A stretch of 54,168 nucleotides of DNA from assembly GCA_017406465.1 (NCBI GenBank), contig JAFQYM010000026.1:1-54168 (forward strand), read 5' to 3'. Source of the stretch: Kiritimatiellia bacterium (GTDB lineage: Bacteria; Verrucomicrobiota; Kiritimatiellia; RFP12; UBA1067). How positions within the stretch are numbered: the stretch's first letter is position 1; each line of letters starts with the position of its first letter. A program made the translations under genes and the position numbers. The notes under the pieces were generated by a model. The model was not told the origin of the DNA, did not search any database, and saw only the letters and a program-made list of their open reading frames with translations. Below, piece after piece: positions 1 through 6,996 of the stretch.

Positions 1-476
1 CATATGCCGAGCGCGGCGAATGCGCCGATGGAGTGCGACGTGTTCCAGATGGACATCTTCGTCGCAAGTTCCCGCGGATGTATCCAGTGCGTCAGCATCT
101 TCGCGCACGGCGGGAAACCCATGCCCTGCGTCCAGCCGTTCACAATCCAGAACACTGCAAACAAGATCGACAGGCTTGTGCATCCGAAAAGAAAGTTCAT
201 CAGCGCAGAGAGCGCCAGTCCGACCGCCATGAAGACACGGCCGTTCAGCCGGTCGGCCCAAAAGCCGTTGACAAATCTGCTCAGCCCGTAGAGAACGCCG
301 TGAACGGTCATGATCGTGCCGAGCGCCATCTTGGTGATCACGCCCTCTTCGATCATCAGCGGCTGCGCCATGGAAAGGTTCTTGCGCGTGATGTAAAAGA
401 ACGCATAGGCCACCATGCTGCAGACAATGAACCGCCACTGCGCCTTCTTGAATGCCTTAGATTCCTCGACTGTCAT
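1..476 (-). CDS. MFS transporter, organophosphate:phosphate antiporter (GlpT/UhpT) type, partial
   Basis: Reading leftward from an ATG at 476, the frame stays open to the window edge, so the 3' part is missing. The visible ~158 residues start MTVEESKAFKKAQWRF and show the early hydrophobic segments of a major facilitator, with FFYITRKNLSMAQP and then GMGFPPCAKMLTHW and WNTSHSIGA. These motifs are typical of the GlpT/UhpT/PgtP family, which exchanges sugar or glycerol phosphates for inorganic phosphate across the inner membrane. A good ribosome-binding site (GAGGAG) lies about 9 nt upstream. It is the last visible gene of a run that begins with glycerol-1-phosphate dehydrogenase and a GDPD enzyme, so glycerol phosphate is the most likely substrate. 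Substrate choice is inference from context. Confidence 0.85.
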   Translation of the reverse strand, partial: MTVEESKAFKKAQWRFIVCSMVAYAFFYITRKNLSMAQPLMIEEGVITKMALGTIMTVHGVLYGLSRFVNGFWADRLNGRVFMAVGLALSALMNFLFGCTSLSILFAVFWIVNGWTQGMGFPPCAKMLTHWIHPRELATKMSIWNTSHSIGAFAALGI

Positions 477-515
477 CGCTTTCACTCCTCTCTTTTTTCG
501 AACGACCATCCTCTA

Positions 516-1361
516 TCATCTGTCAACTTGGTCAAACGTCTCCACCACAATGGCGGGGGGAGTGCCCCCGTACTTAGCGAGATCGTCCCTCGTCGTCTCG
601 CCGGAGAGGACGCAGACGAAATCCACTCCCGCGTTGTCCGCAATCGCCTTGTCGGTGTAGAGCCTGTCGCCGACGACGGCTATCTCCTCCGGCGCGAACT
701 GCGCCAGCACCGTCTCAAGGAGCGTCGGCGACGGCTTGCCGAAGACGTGGCTCGGCTTCATGCCGTTGGTGGTTTCCAGGAACTTCATCATGCCGCCGAT
801 GTCGGGGATAGGGCCCCTCTCCGACGGGCAGCAGTTGTCGGGATGGGTCGCCACGAAATCGACAGGCGTCTGGTTCTCCGTCCTAATCGGGCACATCGGC
901 GACGGCGGGCAGTTCCGCATGTTCCATAGCCCCGTCGCCTTGGCGAACTTGTCGTAGGTCAGCTCCTTGTCGTAGGTAAGCGCAATCAGCTCGTTGCGCT
1001 CGGGGTCGTAGTCAAGCGATACGCCCGCGTCCGAAAGTCGTTCCGCCATGTGCGCCTTGACCTTTTCGCTCGCAATGAGATAGACGGACCTGTAGCCCTT
1101 CTCGCGGATGTACGCCTCAAGCGTGATAAGCGGCGTCAGTATCTGGCTCTCCACGACTGGTATCTTCGCACCGGCGATCTTCTTCATGTATTCCTCAGGA
1201 CACTTGGAGGTGTTGTTGGTGAGGTAGAAGAACTTGAACCGTCCTGAATTCGTATTGCGAATCACGAAATCGACAGCCGGAACGATCGGATTCGGCCCCA
1301 TGAAGAGCGTCCCGTCCAGGTCGCAGACGAACGCCTTCTTCTTTCTGACGTCAAATGCCAT
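516..1361 (-). CDS. HAD-superfamily phosphatase, NagD-like (subclass IIA)
   Basis: The 281-residue product is a soluble HAD hydrolase. Motif I is DLDGT (about residues 15-19) with the nucleophilic Asp, motif II is TNN (about 49-51), and the C-terminal motif is GDRLYTD, where the paired acidic residues bind Mg2+. Order and length fit the NagD / p-nitrophenyl phosphatase / glycerol-phosphate phosphatase class IIA group. The ATG at 1361 is 6 nt beyond the stop of the GDPD gene and follows a GGAAGTGAG ribosome-binding stretch, so the two are almost certainly co-transcribed. In this setting it could dephosphorylate a glycerol phosphate or a related sugar phosphate. The substrate is not shown by the sequence. 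Confidence 0.88.
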   Translation of the reverse strand: MAFDVRKKKAFVCDLDGTLFMGPNPIVPAVDFVIRNTNSGRFKFFYLTNNTSKCPEEYMKKIAGAKIPVVESQILTPLITLEAYIREKGYRSVYLIASEKVKAHMAERLSDAGVSLDYDPERNELIALTYDKELTYDKFAKATGLWNMRNCPPSPMCPIRTENQTPVDFVATHPDNCCPSERGPIPDIGGMMKFLETTNGMKPSHVFGKPSPTLLETVLAQFAPEEIAVVGDRLYTDKAIADNAGVDFVCVLSGETTRDDLAKYGGTPPAIVVETFDQVDR

Positions 1362-1367
1362 TTACGC

Positions 1368-2939
1368 TCACTTCCATTTCTCGACGAGAACGCCGACCGC
1401 GTCTGCGAAATTGCGGTAGTCGGCGATGACGATGCGGTCGAGCCCGCCAATTCGCGCGTGGCTGTCGTTGCCGCCGTCGTTGAAGTCGTCGCCGATGAAG
1501 ACAATGTCCTCGGGGCCGCACCCGCGCTCCCTGGCCCACTTCACGGTGGCGTCGTACTTGTTGAACTTCTTCGCGGCGAGGTCGAACGACGTCGTGCCGC
1601 CGATGAATACCGCACAGTCGGGAAACGCCGCCACGACGTCCGCAAACATCGCGCGGCGTCTGCGCTTGTCCGGGTCGAATGCGAGCTTCTCCTCCGCCGA
1701 CGGCTTCGTGCCAAGAAGGCCGAACGTCACCATTCCCGAGGCGTGGAACTGGAGCGGGTCGCCGACGTACTTCGTGTAGCCGTACTTCTCGCGCAGCTTC
1801 CCGGTCTCTGCGAGGAACCGCGCGCGGTCCACCTCGTTGGTGGTGGCCTCGACGATCCTGAACTGGCCGTTGGTTACGACGGAATGCTCCATGCCGTAAT
1901 TACCGAGAATCTCGATCGGGAACTCGCACATCTGACGGTAGATGCGCTCGGTGTTGCCGCCGCCGACCATCACCAGATCGTAGCCGGCCTTGCGGAGCGC
2001 CTCTACCGCCTTCAGGTTGCGCCAGGGGACAGGAGTCTTGTGCTGGCTCAGGGTGCCGTCGAGATCCATTGCGACGACCTTCTTGCGCCTGCCCGCAAGC
2101 ATCTCAGCGAGAAGATGGGGGTAGTCGCTCGTCACGCGATTGGCGCCGAGCGCCTTCGCCTTGGCGTAGTCCGCGGCGTTCTGCACCATCCAAAGGCAGA
2201 CCGTAATCCCCACCTTGTGGGCTCGGCGCACATCCTCGGCGCTCGTAGACTTGAGCATTGGCGCGATGCTGATGCAGCCAATTCTCTCGGCAAAGGCAAA
2301 GTCGTCGTCGGAGGCTTTCCCCATGATAAGCCCAAGCGGAGCATCGGCGTCCACGCCGCGCATGGTCTCGAGCGTCTTCTTGTTGAAGCAGGTGAATGCG
2401 TATGTGCCCTTCTTCATCATCGCCTTCGTCACGTCGTTCAGCTTGCGGCAGTACTCGCGCAGGACGGCGTCGGTGTAGAACTCGCTTGGATACGCCTTCA
2501 TCTCAAGTTCGATGAAGACGTCGTCCCGGCCGGCGAGCGGGGCAAGGATCTCCTCCAAGGTCGGCGGCGGCTCAGGGCACGCCCTGAGGCATGCAGCGCG
2601 GAACTCGTCGAAGGAAAGCTGCTCGACTACGCCCGTCCCGTCGGTGGTGCGCTCCATGCGCGTGTCGTGCATTATGACGAGCCGGTGGTCTCGGGTGAAT
2701 CGGATGTCCACCTCAAAGCCGCGGATGCCTTTCCTGAGGCACCAGGCGAAGCCGCCGGCGGCGTTGTCCTGATACTCGCCGCGACTACCGCGGTGGGCCT
2801 GGACGAGCGGACCGAGGTCGCCACCGCCGTTGTCCTGAGTCCAGAACTTGCCTGACGCGTCCTCTGGAACCGCTCCAGGACATTCCATCGTCGCGGCGGC
2901 GACTACCGCAAGCAAGGTGCATAATAGGATGTTTTTCAT
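1368..2939 (-). CDS. Exported glycerophosphodiester phosphodiesterase fused to a PMM-like HAD domain
   Basis: 523 residues in two enzyme domains. After a signal-peptide-like start (MKNILLCTLLAVVAAAT), residues ~43-280 are a GDPD TIM barrel with the diagnostic HRG (H49-R50), the acidic pair in FEVDIRF and the second histidine in VIMHD. It should hydrolyse glycerophosphodiesters to glycerol phosphate and an alcohol. Residues ~286-523 are a separate HAD domain of the eukaryotic-phosphomannomutase-like (Cof/IIB) type, with MDLDGT at ~291-296 and GDDFNDGGND near ~483-492. The fusion is unusual, as is a leader peptide on a polypeptide with an HAD domain. The gene lies 25 nt downstream of the glycerol-1-phosphate dehydrogenase and 6 nt upstream of another HAD gene. 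Domain calls are firm; the fusion's joint reaction is unknown. Confidence 0.88.
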   Translation of the reverse strand: MKNILLCTLLAVVAAATMECPGAVPEDASGKFWTQDNGGGDLGPLVQAHRGSRGEYQDNAAGGFAWCLRKGIRGFEVDIRFTRDHRLVIMHDTRMERTTDGTGVVEQLSFDEFRAACLRACPEPPPTLEEILAPLAGRDDVFIELEMKAYPSEFYTDAVLREYCRKLNDVTKAMMKKGTYAFTCFNKKTLETMRGVDADAPLGLIMGKASDDDFAFAERIGCISIAPMLKSTSAEDVRRAHKVGITVCLWMVQNAADYAKAKALGANRVTSDYPHLLAEMLAGRRKKVVAMDLDGTLSQHKTPVPWRNLKAVEALRKAGYDLVMVGGGNTERIYRQMCEFPIEILGNYGMEHSVVTNGQFRIVEATTNEVDRARFLAETGKLREKYGYTKYVGDPLQFHASGMVTFGLLGTKPSAEEKLAFDPDKRRRRAMFADVVAAFPDCAVFIGGTTSFDLAAKKFNKYDATVKWARERGCGPEDIVFIGDDFNDGGNDSHARIGGLDRIVIADYRNFADAVGVLVEKWK

Positions 2940-2964
2940 AGCTTTCCTTATCCTTATCTCGGTT

Positions 2965-4404
2965 TTACTTACATGTTTGCGATGGCGACGATGTCAACGC
3001 CGATTCCGGCGGCATCGGGAACCAAATCCCTCCAGGGCCAAAAAGATCATCCAGCAGTTCGTCCAGAAGACCGAGCCGCGTCACGAGGTCAAGTCCGAAA
3101 TAGCGGTTTCGCATGTAGGGAATGCCACGGCACGTGTCGCGGAATTTCGCCCGTGTCACGCCGATCTGTTCCGGTTCGTAGGGAGCGCCCGCAAGACGCA
3201 GATTCTCCCTCACCTCGTCAAACGGCATGATCTGCGCCCGGATGCGCTCCGAAAGTTCCGGCCAGACACGCTTGAACGTCGATAGCTCTTCACGAATTTT
3301 GTCAGGCGTCGTATACTTCTTCGCCATCTCGTCCTCGGCGCGGCGGATGTGAGCCGGGCGGTCGCCGTAGACGGCAGGGAATGTCGCCTTCAGCGCGTCA
3401 AACGTCGTCGGCCACGACGCGACCGCCTTATCCACGTCGAGCGTAGAAAGGTCGTGGCGGAGAAGGAACTCCAGCGTCTTCGTGGAGAAGAGCGTGCCGA
3501 TTCCCACCTTGAAGCCGTGCGAGACGGGCCGCCCGCCGAAGGAAAGGTCTTCCATGTCCCAATAATGCGATATCTGGTGTTCCGTGCCGCTCGCCGGCCG
3601 CGAAGATCCCATCGCCTGCATCGCGAAGCCACTCATGACAAGGCCTTCGCAGAGCTTCCTGACTTCGCGCTCGTCGCCCGACGCGCACCCTGACGGATTG
3701 GAAATCGCCGCCCTTAGCGGTTCCTGCACGAGCCGCCATGCGAGCGGGTGAATCGCCTCGGACCCTATCGCGTCGGCAAGCATCCAGTCCGCTCCCGCCG
3801 GAATCTTGGCGATGAGGTCGGCGTATCCGCTCGCCGTCATCTCTCGTGGCGCGGACGCGGCGACTGCGCTATCGACAATGCAGCCGAGCGGCGCCCTGCA
3901 CGAAAGCGTCTGCTTCATGCCGTCCTTGGTGATTGCCGCACCATAGGACGTGTAGCCATCCATTGACGCCGCCGTACCGACGACCATGTACCGCAGCCCA
4001 AGCTCATCGCTCGCACGCTTGACGAGATCGTTGATCGTCCCCGACCCAACGGCCACTGGGACAACCACCCGTTCCCCGTTACCCGTTCCCCGTTCCCCGT
4101 TACCCGTTACCCGTTCCCCTCTTATCGCCTCGCGCACTTCCTCGACCTTCGCGTACGTGGCATGGAAGTCCGACCCGTCGGGATTCATCACGTATTCGGA
4201 AACCTCGACGCCAGATGCCTTGAGACGTGAAACGACATTGTCGCCGGCTACGGACTTCGTGCGCGGGTCTTCGACCACGAGCACTTTCCCCGCCGTCGGA
4301 AACAGGTCGCGGAACATCGCCGCCGAACCGTCCGCCGAACCGGGTCCCACCACGCACACCTTCGTGTCAGTCGCGCTCGCAAGCGCCTCTTCCATCATCG
4401 ACAT
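2965..4404 (-). CDS. sn-glycerol-1-phosphate dehydrogenase-like protein (AraM/EgsA family)
   Basis: The product (about 479 residues from ATG 4404) carries the iron-type dehydrogenase signature of AraM/EgsA: VAVGSGTINDLVKRA, then TAASMDGYTSYGAAI, and a metal-ligand region SGTEHQISHYWDM. Family members reduce dihydroxyacetone phosphate to sn-glycerol-1-phosphate with NAD(P)H. The frame is open up to 4512, but the ATG at 4404 is preferred because AATGAGGGAGAAAAA lies just before it and the upstream extension has no family similarity. It is longer than the ~390 residues usual for AraM. Part of the excess is a low-complexity insert (ERVTGNGERGTGNGER) encoded by a 7-bp tandem array just before the nucleotide-binding motif. 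It heads the operon with GDPD, HAD and transporter genes. Confidence 0.85.
   Translation of the reverse strand: MSMMEEALASATDTKVCVVGPGSADGSAAMFRDLFPTAGKVLVVEDPRTKSVAGDNVVSRLKASGVEVSEYVMNPDGSDFHATYAKVEEVREAIRGERVTGNGERGTGNGERVVVPVAVGSGTINDLVKRASDELGLRYMVVGTAASMDGYTSYGAAITKDGMKQTLSCRAPLGCIVDSAVAASAPREMTASGYADLIAKIPAGADWMLADAIGSEAIHPLAWRLVQEPLRAAISNPSGCASGDEREVRKLCEGLVMSGFAMQAMGSSRPASGTEHQISHYWDMEDLSFGGRPVSHGFKVGIGTLFSTKTLEFLLRHDLSTLDVDKAVASWPTTFDALKATFPAVYGDRPAHIRRAEDEMAKKYTTPDKIREELSTFKRVWPELSERIRAQIMPFDEVRENLRLAGAPYEPEQIGVTRAKFRDTCRGIPYMRNRYFGLDLVTRLGLLDELLDDLFGPGGIWFPMPPESALTSSPSQTCK
4070..4118. repeat. 7-bp tandem array inside the glycerol-1-phosphate dehydrogenase gene
   Basis: Seven head-to-tail heptamers of CGTTMCC form (CGTTCCC, CGTTACC, CGTTCCC, CGTTCCC, CGTTACC, CGTTACC, CGTTCCC) lie inside the coding region. 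Because 7 is not a multiple of 3, loss or gain of one or two units would shift the frame, while three units would keep it. The present count keeps the gene open. Confidence 0.95.
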
Positions 4405-4442
4405 TTTTTCTCCCTCATTAGACGTTCCATAATTTACAAGTC

Positions 4443-4461
4443 CATGGCGGTAATTATCCCA
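4443..4461 (-). promoter_or_regulatory. -10 box with adjacent ATG upstream of the G1P dehydrogenase operon
   Basis: On the minus strand GATAAT (4458-4453) is followed after 7 nt (TACCGCC) by ATG at 4445, which opens a four-codon ORF, ATG GAC TTG TAA. The real gene starts 41 nt further on. The block AATTACCGCCATG is the same as that before the gene starting at 6974, so it appears to be a shared promoter-start arrangement. It overlaps nothing but the 3' flank of the acyltransferase gene. Confidence 0.6.
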
Positions 4462-4487
4462 AATTCGGCCATGAAAATCAATGCACG

Positions 4488-5327
4488 TCAGCGCTCGGTC
4501 GGGAGGCCCCATTCATCGAGCTTAGACGCCATCCAGTCGAACGCGGCCTCGTGCATGACGCGCGACTTCGCGTTGGGAATGACAGGGCCGCAGGCGACGC
4601 GGATATCGTGCGCCGGGTCAAATGGGCCGAAGTCCTTGAAGACCTTGCGGAGAATCCCCTTCTCGCGCGTGAGCTGGCAGCGAGTGTCGACGACTATCGG
4701 GACAACGGGACAGCCCGCCTTCTCGGCAAGCTTCGCGCCAATCGAAGAATAGACTTTGCGGCTAAAAACCTCCTGACGCGTTCCCTGCGGGAAGATGAGG
4801 AAGCTGTCGCCGCCCTTGATACGCTCGGTGCCGACGTTGAGAACCGTCATCAGGTCCTCGCGCGGCGACTTGCGCCCGACAGGGACCATTCGCATGTGCT
4901 CGGCCGCCTTCGTGAGAAAAGGCAGATGGGCGAGAGATGCCTTCGCCACATAGCTGAACGGCCCGAACGCCAGTAGCACCGGCATGAGGAGAATCGTCTC
5001 TGTCGTCGACATGTGGTTGCAGAGATAGACGACTGGTCCGTCGTGCTTCTGGCGGGCACTGAAGCCCTCTATGATCACGCTAAGCCCGAGCTTCTCGGCA
5101 GTCATGACGGAAGAGAAGCACGCCCCAGCCCATTTCTCCGTAGTGAGGAGTCCAAACGGCTCGGTCACCGCGCAGTAGGGAAATACCTTCGTGATGCCAA
5201 GAGTATATCGGAAGGTATTCCAAGCGGACGGACGAACACGCTTCGCACGGCGCCGCTCGGGAGGAGTGGAATACGATCCCGTCGAGCGGAGCTCGGCGTA
5301 AAACTGCTCAATTTTCGTCTTCTGCAT
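4488..5327 (-). CDS. 1-acyl-glycerol-3-phosphate acyltransferase-like protein (PlsC superfamily)
   Basis: A ~279-residue membrane-associated acyltransferase. Block I reads NHMSTTE, that is H-x4-E where the family normally has H-x4-D. Block III reads FPQGTRQ where FPEGTR is usual, and VVPIVVDTR follows as block IV. The overall PlsC fold is clear; transfer of an acyl chain to a lysophospholipid is the family role, but both catalytic blocks are variant. The frame can be extended to a GTG at 5360. ATG 5327 is preferred because it reduces overlap with the upstream gene, whose stop is at 5308, to 20 nt. It is co-directional with, and probably translationally coupled to, the secreted protein gene upstream. 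Confidence 0.8.
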   Translation of the reverse strand: MQKTKIEQFYAELRSTGSYSTPPERRRAKRVRPSAWNTFRYTLGITKVFPYCAVTEPFGLLTTEKWAGACFSSVMTAEKLGLSVIIEGFSARQKHDGPVVYLCNHMSTTETILLMPVLLAFGPFSYVAKASLAHLPFLTKAAEHMRMVPVGRKSPREDLMTVLNVGTERIKGGDSFLIFPQGTRQEVFSRKVYSSIGAKLAEKAGCPVVPIVVDTRCQLTREKGILRKVFKDFGPFDPAHDIRVACGPVIPNAKSRVMHEAAFDWMASKLDEWGLPTER

Positions 5328-6150
5328 TTTCGTTGCTGCGCGCGGCTTCGCGCTCGGCACGCGCGCGCTCGACAGCTTCGCGCTGGGCCCTCAGTTCGTC
5401 CTTGAGAAGCTGGAGTTCACGACGCTGCTCTTCCTTCTCGGCCTGGCGCTGAGCTTCGCGCTCCTTCTCTTTCTCGGCTGCCTCGGCCTGGCGCTTTGCC
5501 TCAAGTTCCTTTTCCTTCGCCGCCGCCTCCTGACGCGCCAGCTCCCTCGCCGCGCGGCGTTCCCTGAGAGACGCACCCATCATGCCCGGTCTTGGCTGCT
5601 CGCCATCCATGGAAGAACGCCTACCACCGCCGAGAAATCCCGTACGACGGTTGGCTGTCGCAAAGGCAGGCGCGGCATTTACGCCAGCACGGGCGGTAGA
5701 GCCACCGCCCTTGGCGGAATTCGCGCCGAGATCAAGGGCGACCTCTATGTCGTCCTTGGCGACCTTCATCGTCGCCTTTACAGGATCGGCCTCAAGAACC
5801 TTCCAGCCGTTCCGCTCCTCCCCAACCTTTAGATAGTAGTGGACGGGCATCTTCGAGTCGGAGTTGTCGGTAAACCCGACGGCTACATCTCCGGCAGGAG
5901 TGACGTTTATCGCACTGAAGTGAATCGCGCTCTTTATCGCCTCCTGCTCGCGCGTAAGCTCCTTTTCGTCGCCAGAGCCCTTTTGCACCTGGGACGGAGG
6001 TTTCGTAGGATCAAAGTTGGGGGGCGGCTGCCCGAACATCTGGCGGTCTATAATCGACTGATACCTGTCGATCGGCTGGCGCTCGGCAACCGCGTCAAAG
6101 CACAGGCAGGACGCGGCCGCTGCAAGAAGTATGGCAGTCTTGCGTCTCAT
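5308..6150 (-). CDS. Secreted protein with charged C-terminal coiled coil, unknown function
   Basis: 280 residues. An N-terminal signal peptide (RRKTAILLAAAASCLC, cleavage probably near AVA-ER) is followed by a small globular part with HYYLKVGEERNGWKV and a Gly/Arg-rich linker. From about residue 190 there is a long Glu/Ala/Arg/Lys-rich helix that should form a coiled coil. I do not recognise the family. The start ATG overlaps the stop of the preceding gene as ATGA (6147-6150), so translation is coupled to the lipoprotein gene upstream. A structural or envelope role is possible but not shown. Confidence 0.75.
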   Translation of the reverse strand: MRRKTAILLAAAASCLCFDAVAERQPIDRYQSIIDRQMFGQPPPNFDPTKPPSQVQKGSGDEKELTREQEAIKSAIHFSAINVTPAGDVAVGFTDNSDSKMPVHYYLKVGEERNGWKVLEADPVKATMKVAKDDIEVALDLGANSAKGGGSTARAGVNAAPAFATANRRTGFLGGGRRSSMDGEQPRPGMMGASLRERRAARELARQEAAAKEKELEAKRQAEAAEKEKEREAQRQAEKEEQRRELQLLKDELRAQREAVERARAEREAARSNENAEDEN

Positions 6151-6974
6151 TTCTGGCCGTAGACGGTCAGTTTGCAGGAAATCGCGAGATGGTCGCTAAG
6201 CCGACCCCCCTCAAGGAACCTCACCTCGGAAATCTCCAAGCCCTTAAGGATGACGTTATCGATCGGCTGGATCGGGCTTTCGATAGGATAAGTTCCGGTG
6301 CCGAACAGATTGGCAAGCTCAAAGCCGGCCTTTTCAAACACCTTGTATTCCTCAGGCGCGGGGAAGCACCGCTTGCCGGGGATGCGCACGCCCACGCGGA
6401 AATCGCCGGCGATGACGACATAGGGCTCGTCGCGGAAATCGGCGATGATCTTCTGCATTTGCTCCTCGCGGTCCTTGCCGTGGCCAGACAGGTACGTGTT
6501 GCTGTCTAGGTGCGTCTGCACGAACCAAATCGGCACCCCGGAGACATTCAGCTTGACCGCCTTGTAGTACGTATCCTCGAAATGGCGCTCGAAGAACACT
6601 TCCTTCTCATCTATCTTCGTCGCCTTGCCTGGCTTGAAAAAGATGGCGTTGCAGACATCGCCCTTCGCAGGGCCAACCGCCTTTTCGTACCCACCGAACA
6701 GCGCAGTGGCCGCCTTAATCGAGCCGTTGGTAGTGAAGTTCTCGTCGTATCCCGAGATGCCTATCACGTCGGCATCGACGGAATCGAGGAACTTCACGTA
6801 CTTCGCCGCCATCGCCTTCCCTTTGGAATCGGGGATAGAAGCGACGGAGTAGCCGCCTTCGCTGAAGTGGCTGACGCTCCAATGCAGGAAGCGGAAGCTA
6901 GTCCGCTCAACCTGCTTTGTGGCACACCCGGCCGCCACACACGCGACGGCAAACGCAAGGATAATGTTTCTCAT
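6147..6974 (-). CDS. Lipoprotein of the endonuclease/exonuclease/phosphatase fold
   Basis: 275 residues from ATG 6974. The N-terminus is a lipoprotein signal with the lipobox VAAGC, so the mature protein starts at Cys and should be membrane-anchored outside the cytoplasm. The remainder has the EEP-fold order: VDADVIGISGYDE, WFVQTHLDSNTY, VVIAGDFRVG and a terminal LSDHLAISC, matching the metal- and phosphate-binding His/Asp motifs of that superfamily. Substrate may be a nucleic acid, sphingolipid or inositol phosphate; the sequence does not decide. The longer frame up to 7202 is rejected because a strong -10 box lies 7 nt before 6974. Confidence 0.8.
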   Translation of the reverse strand: MRNIILAFAVACVAAGCATKQVERTSFRFLHWSVSHFSEGGYSVASIPDSKGKAMAAKYVKFLDSVDADVIGISGYDENFTTNGSIKAATALFGGYEKAVGPAKGDVCNAIFFKPGKATKIDEKEVFFERHFEDTYYKAVKLNVSGVPIWFVQTHLDSNTYLSGHGKDREEQMQKIIADFRDEPYVVIAGDFRVGVRIPGKRCFPAPEEYKVFEKAGFELANLFGTGTYPIESPIQPIDNVILKGLEISEVRFLEGGRLSDHLAISCKLTVYGQK

Positions 6975-6987
6975 GGCGGTAATTATA
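6975..6987 (-). promoter_or_regulatory. -10 box 7 nt before the start of the EEP lipoprotein gene
   Basis: TATAAT (6987-6982 on the minus strand) is followed by TACCGCC and the ATG. A transcript starting the usual ~7 nt after the -10 would begin at or next to the start codon, so the mRNA would be leaderless. Confidence 0.7.
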
Positions 6988-6996
6988 CAATATTTT

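Noticed and set aside
33..929. 298-residue plus-strand frame at the left edge
   Set aside because: Opposite the MFS and HAD genes, Arg/His-rich mirror translation.
1458..2855. 465-residue plus-strand frame opposite the GDPD-HAD gene
   Set aside because: Mirror frame without motifs; the minus-strand protein has intact catalytic residues of two families.
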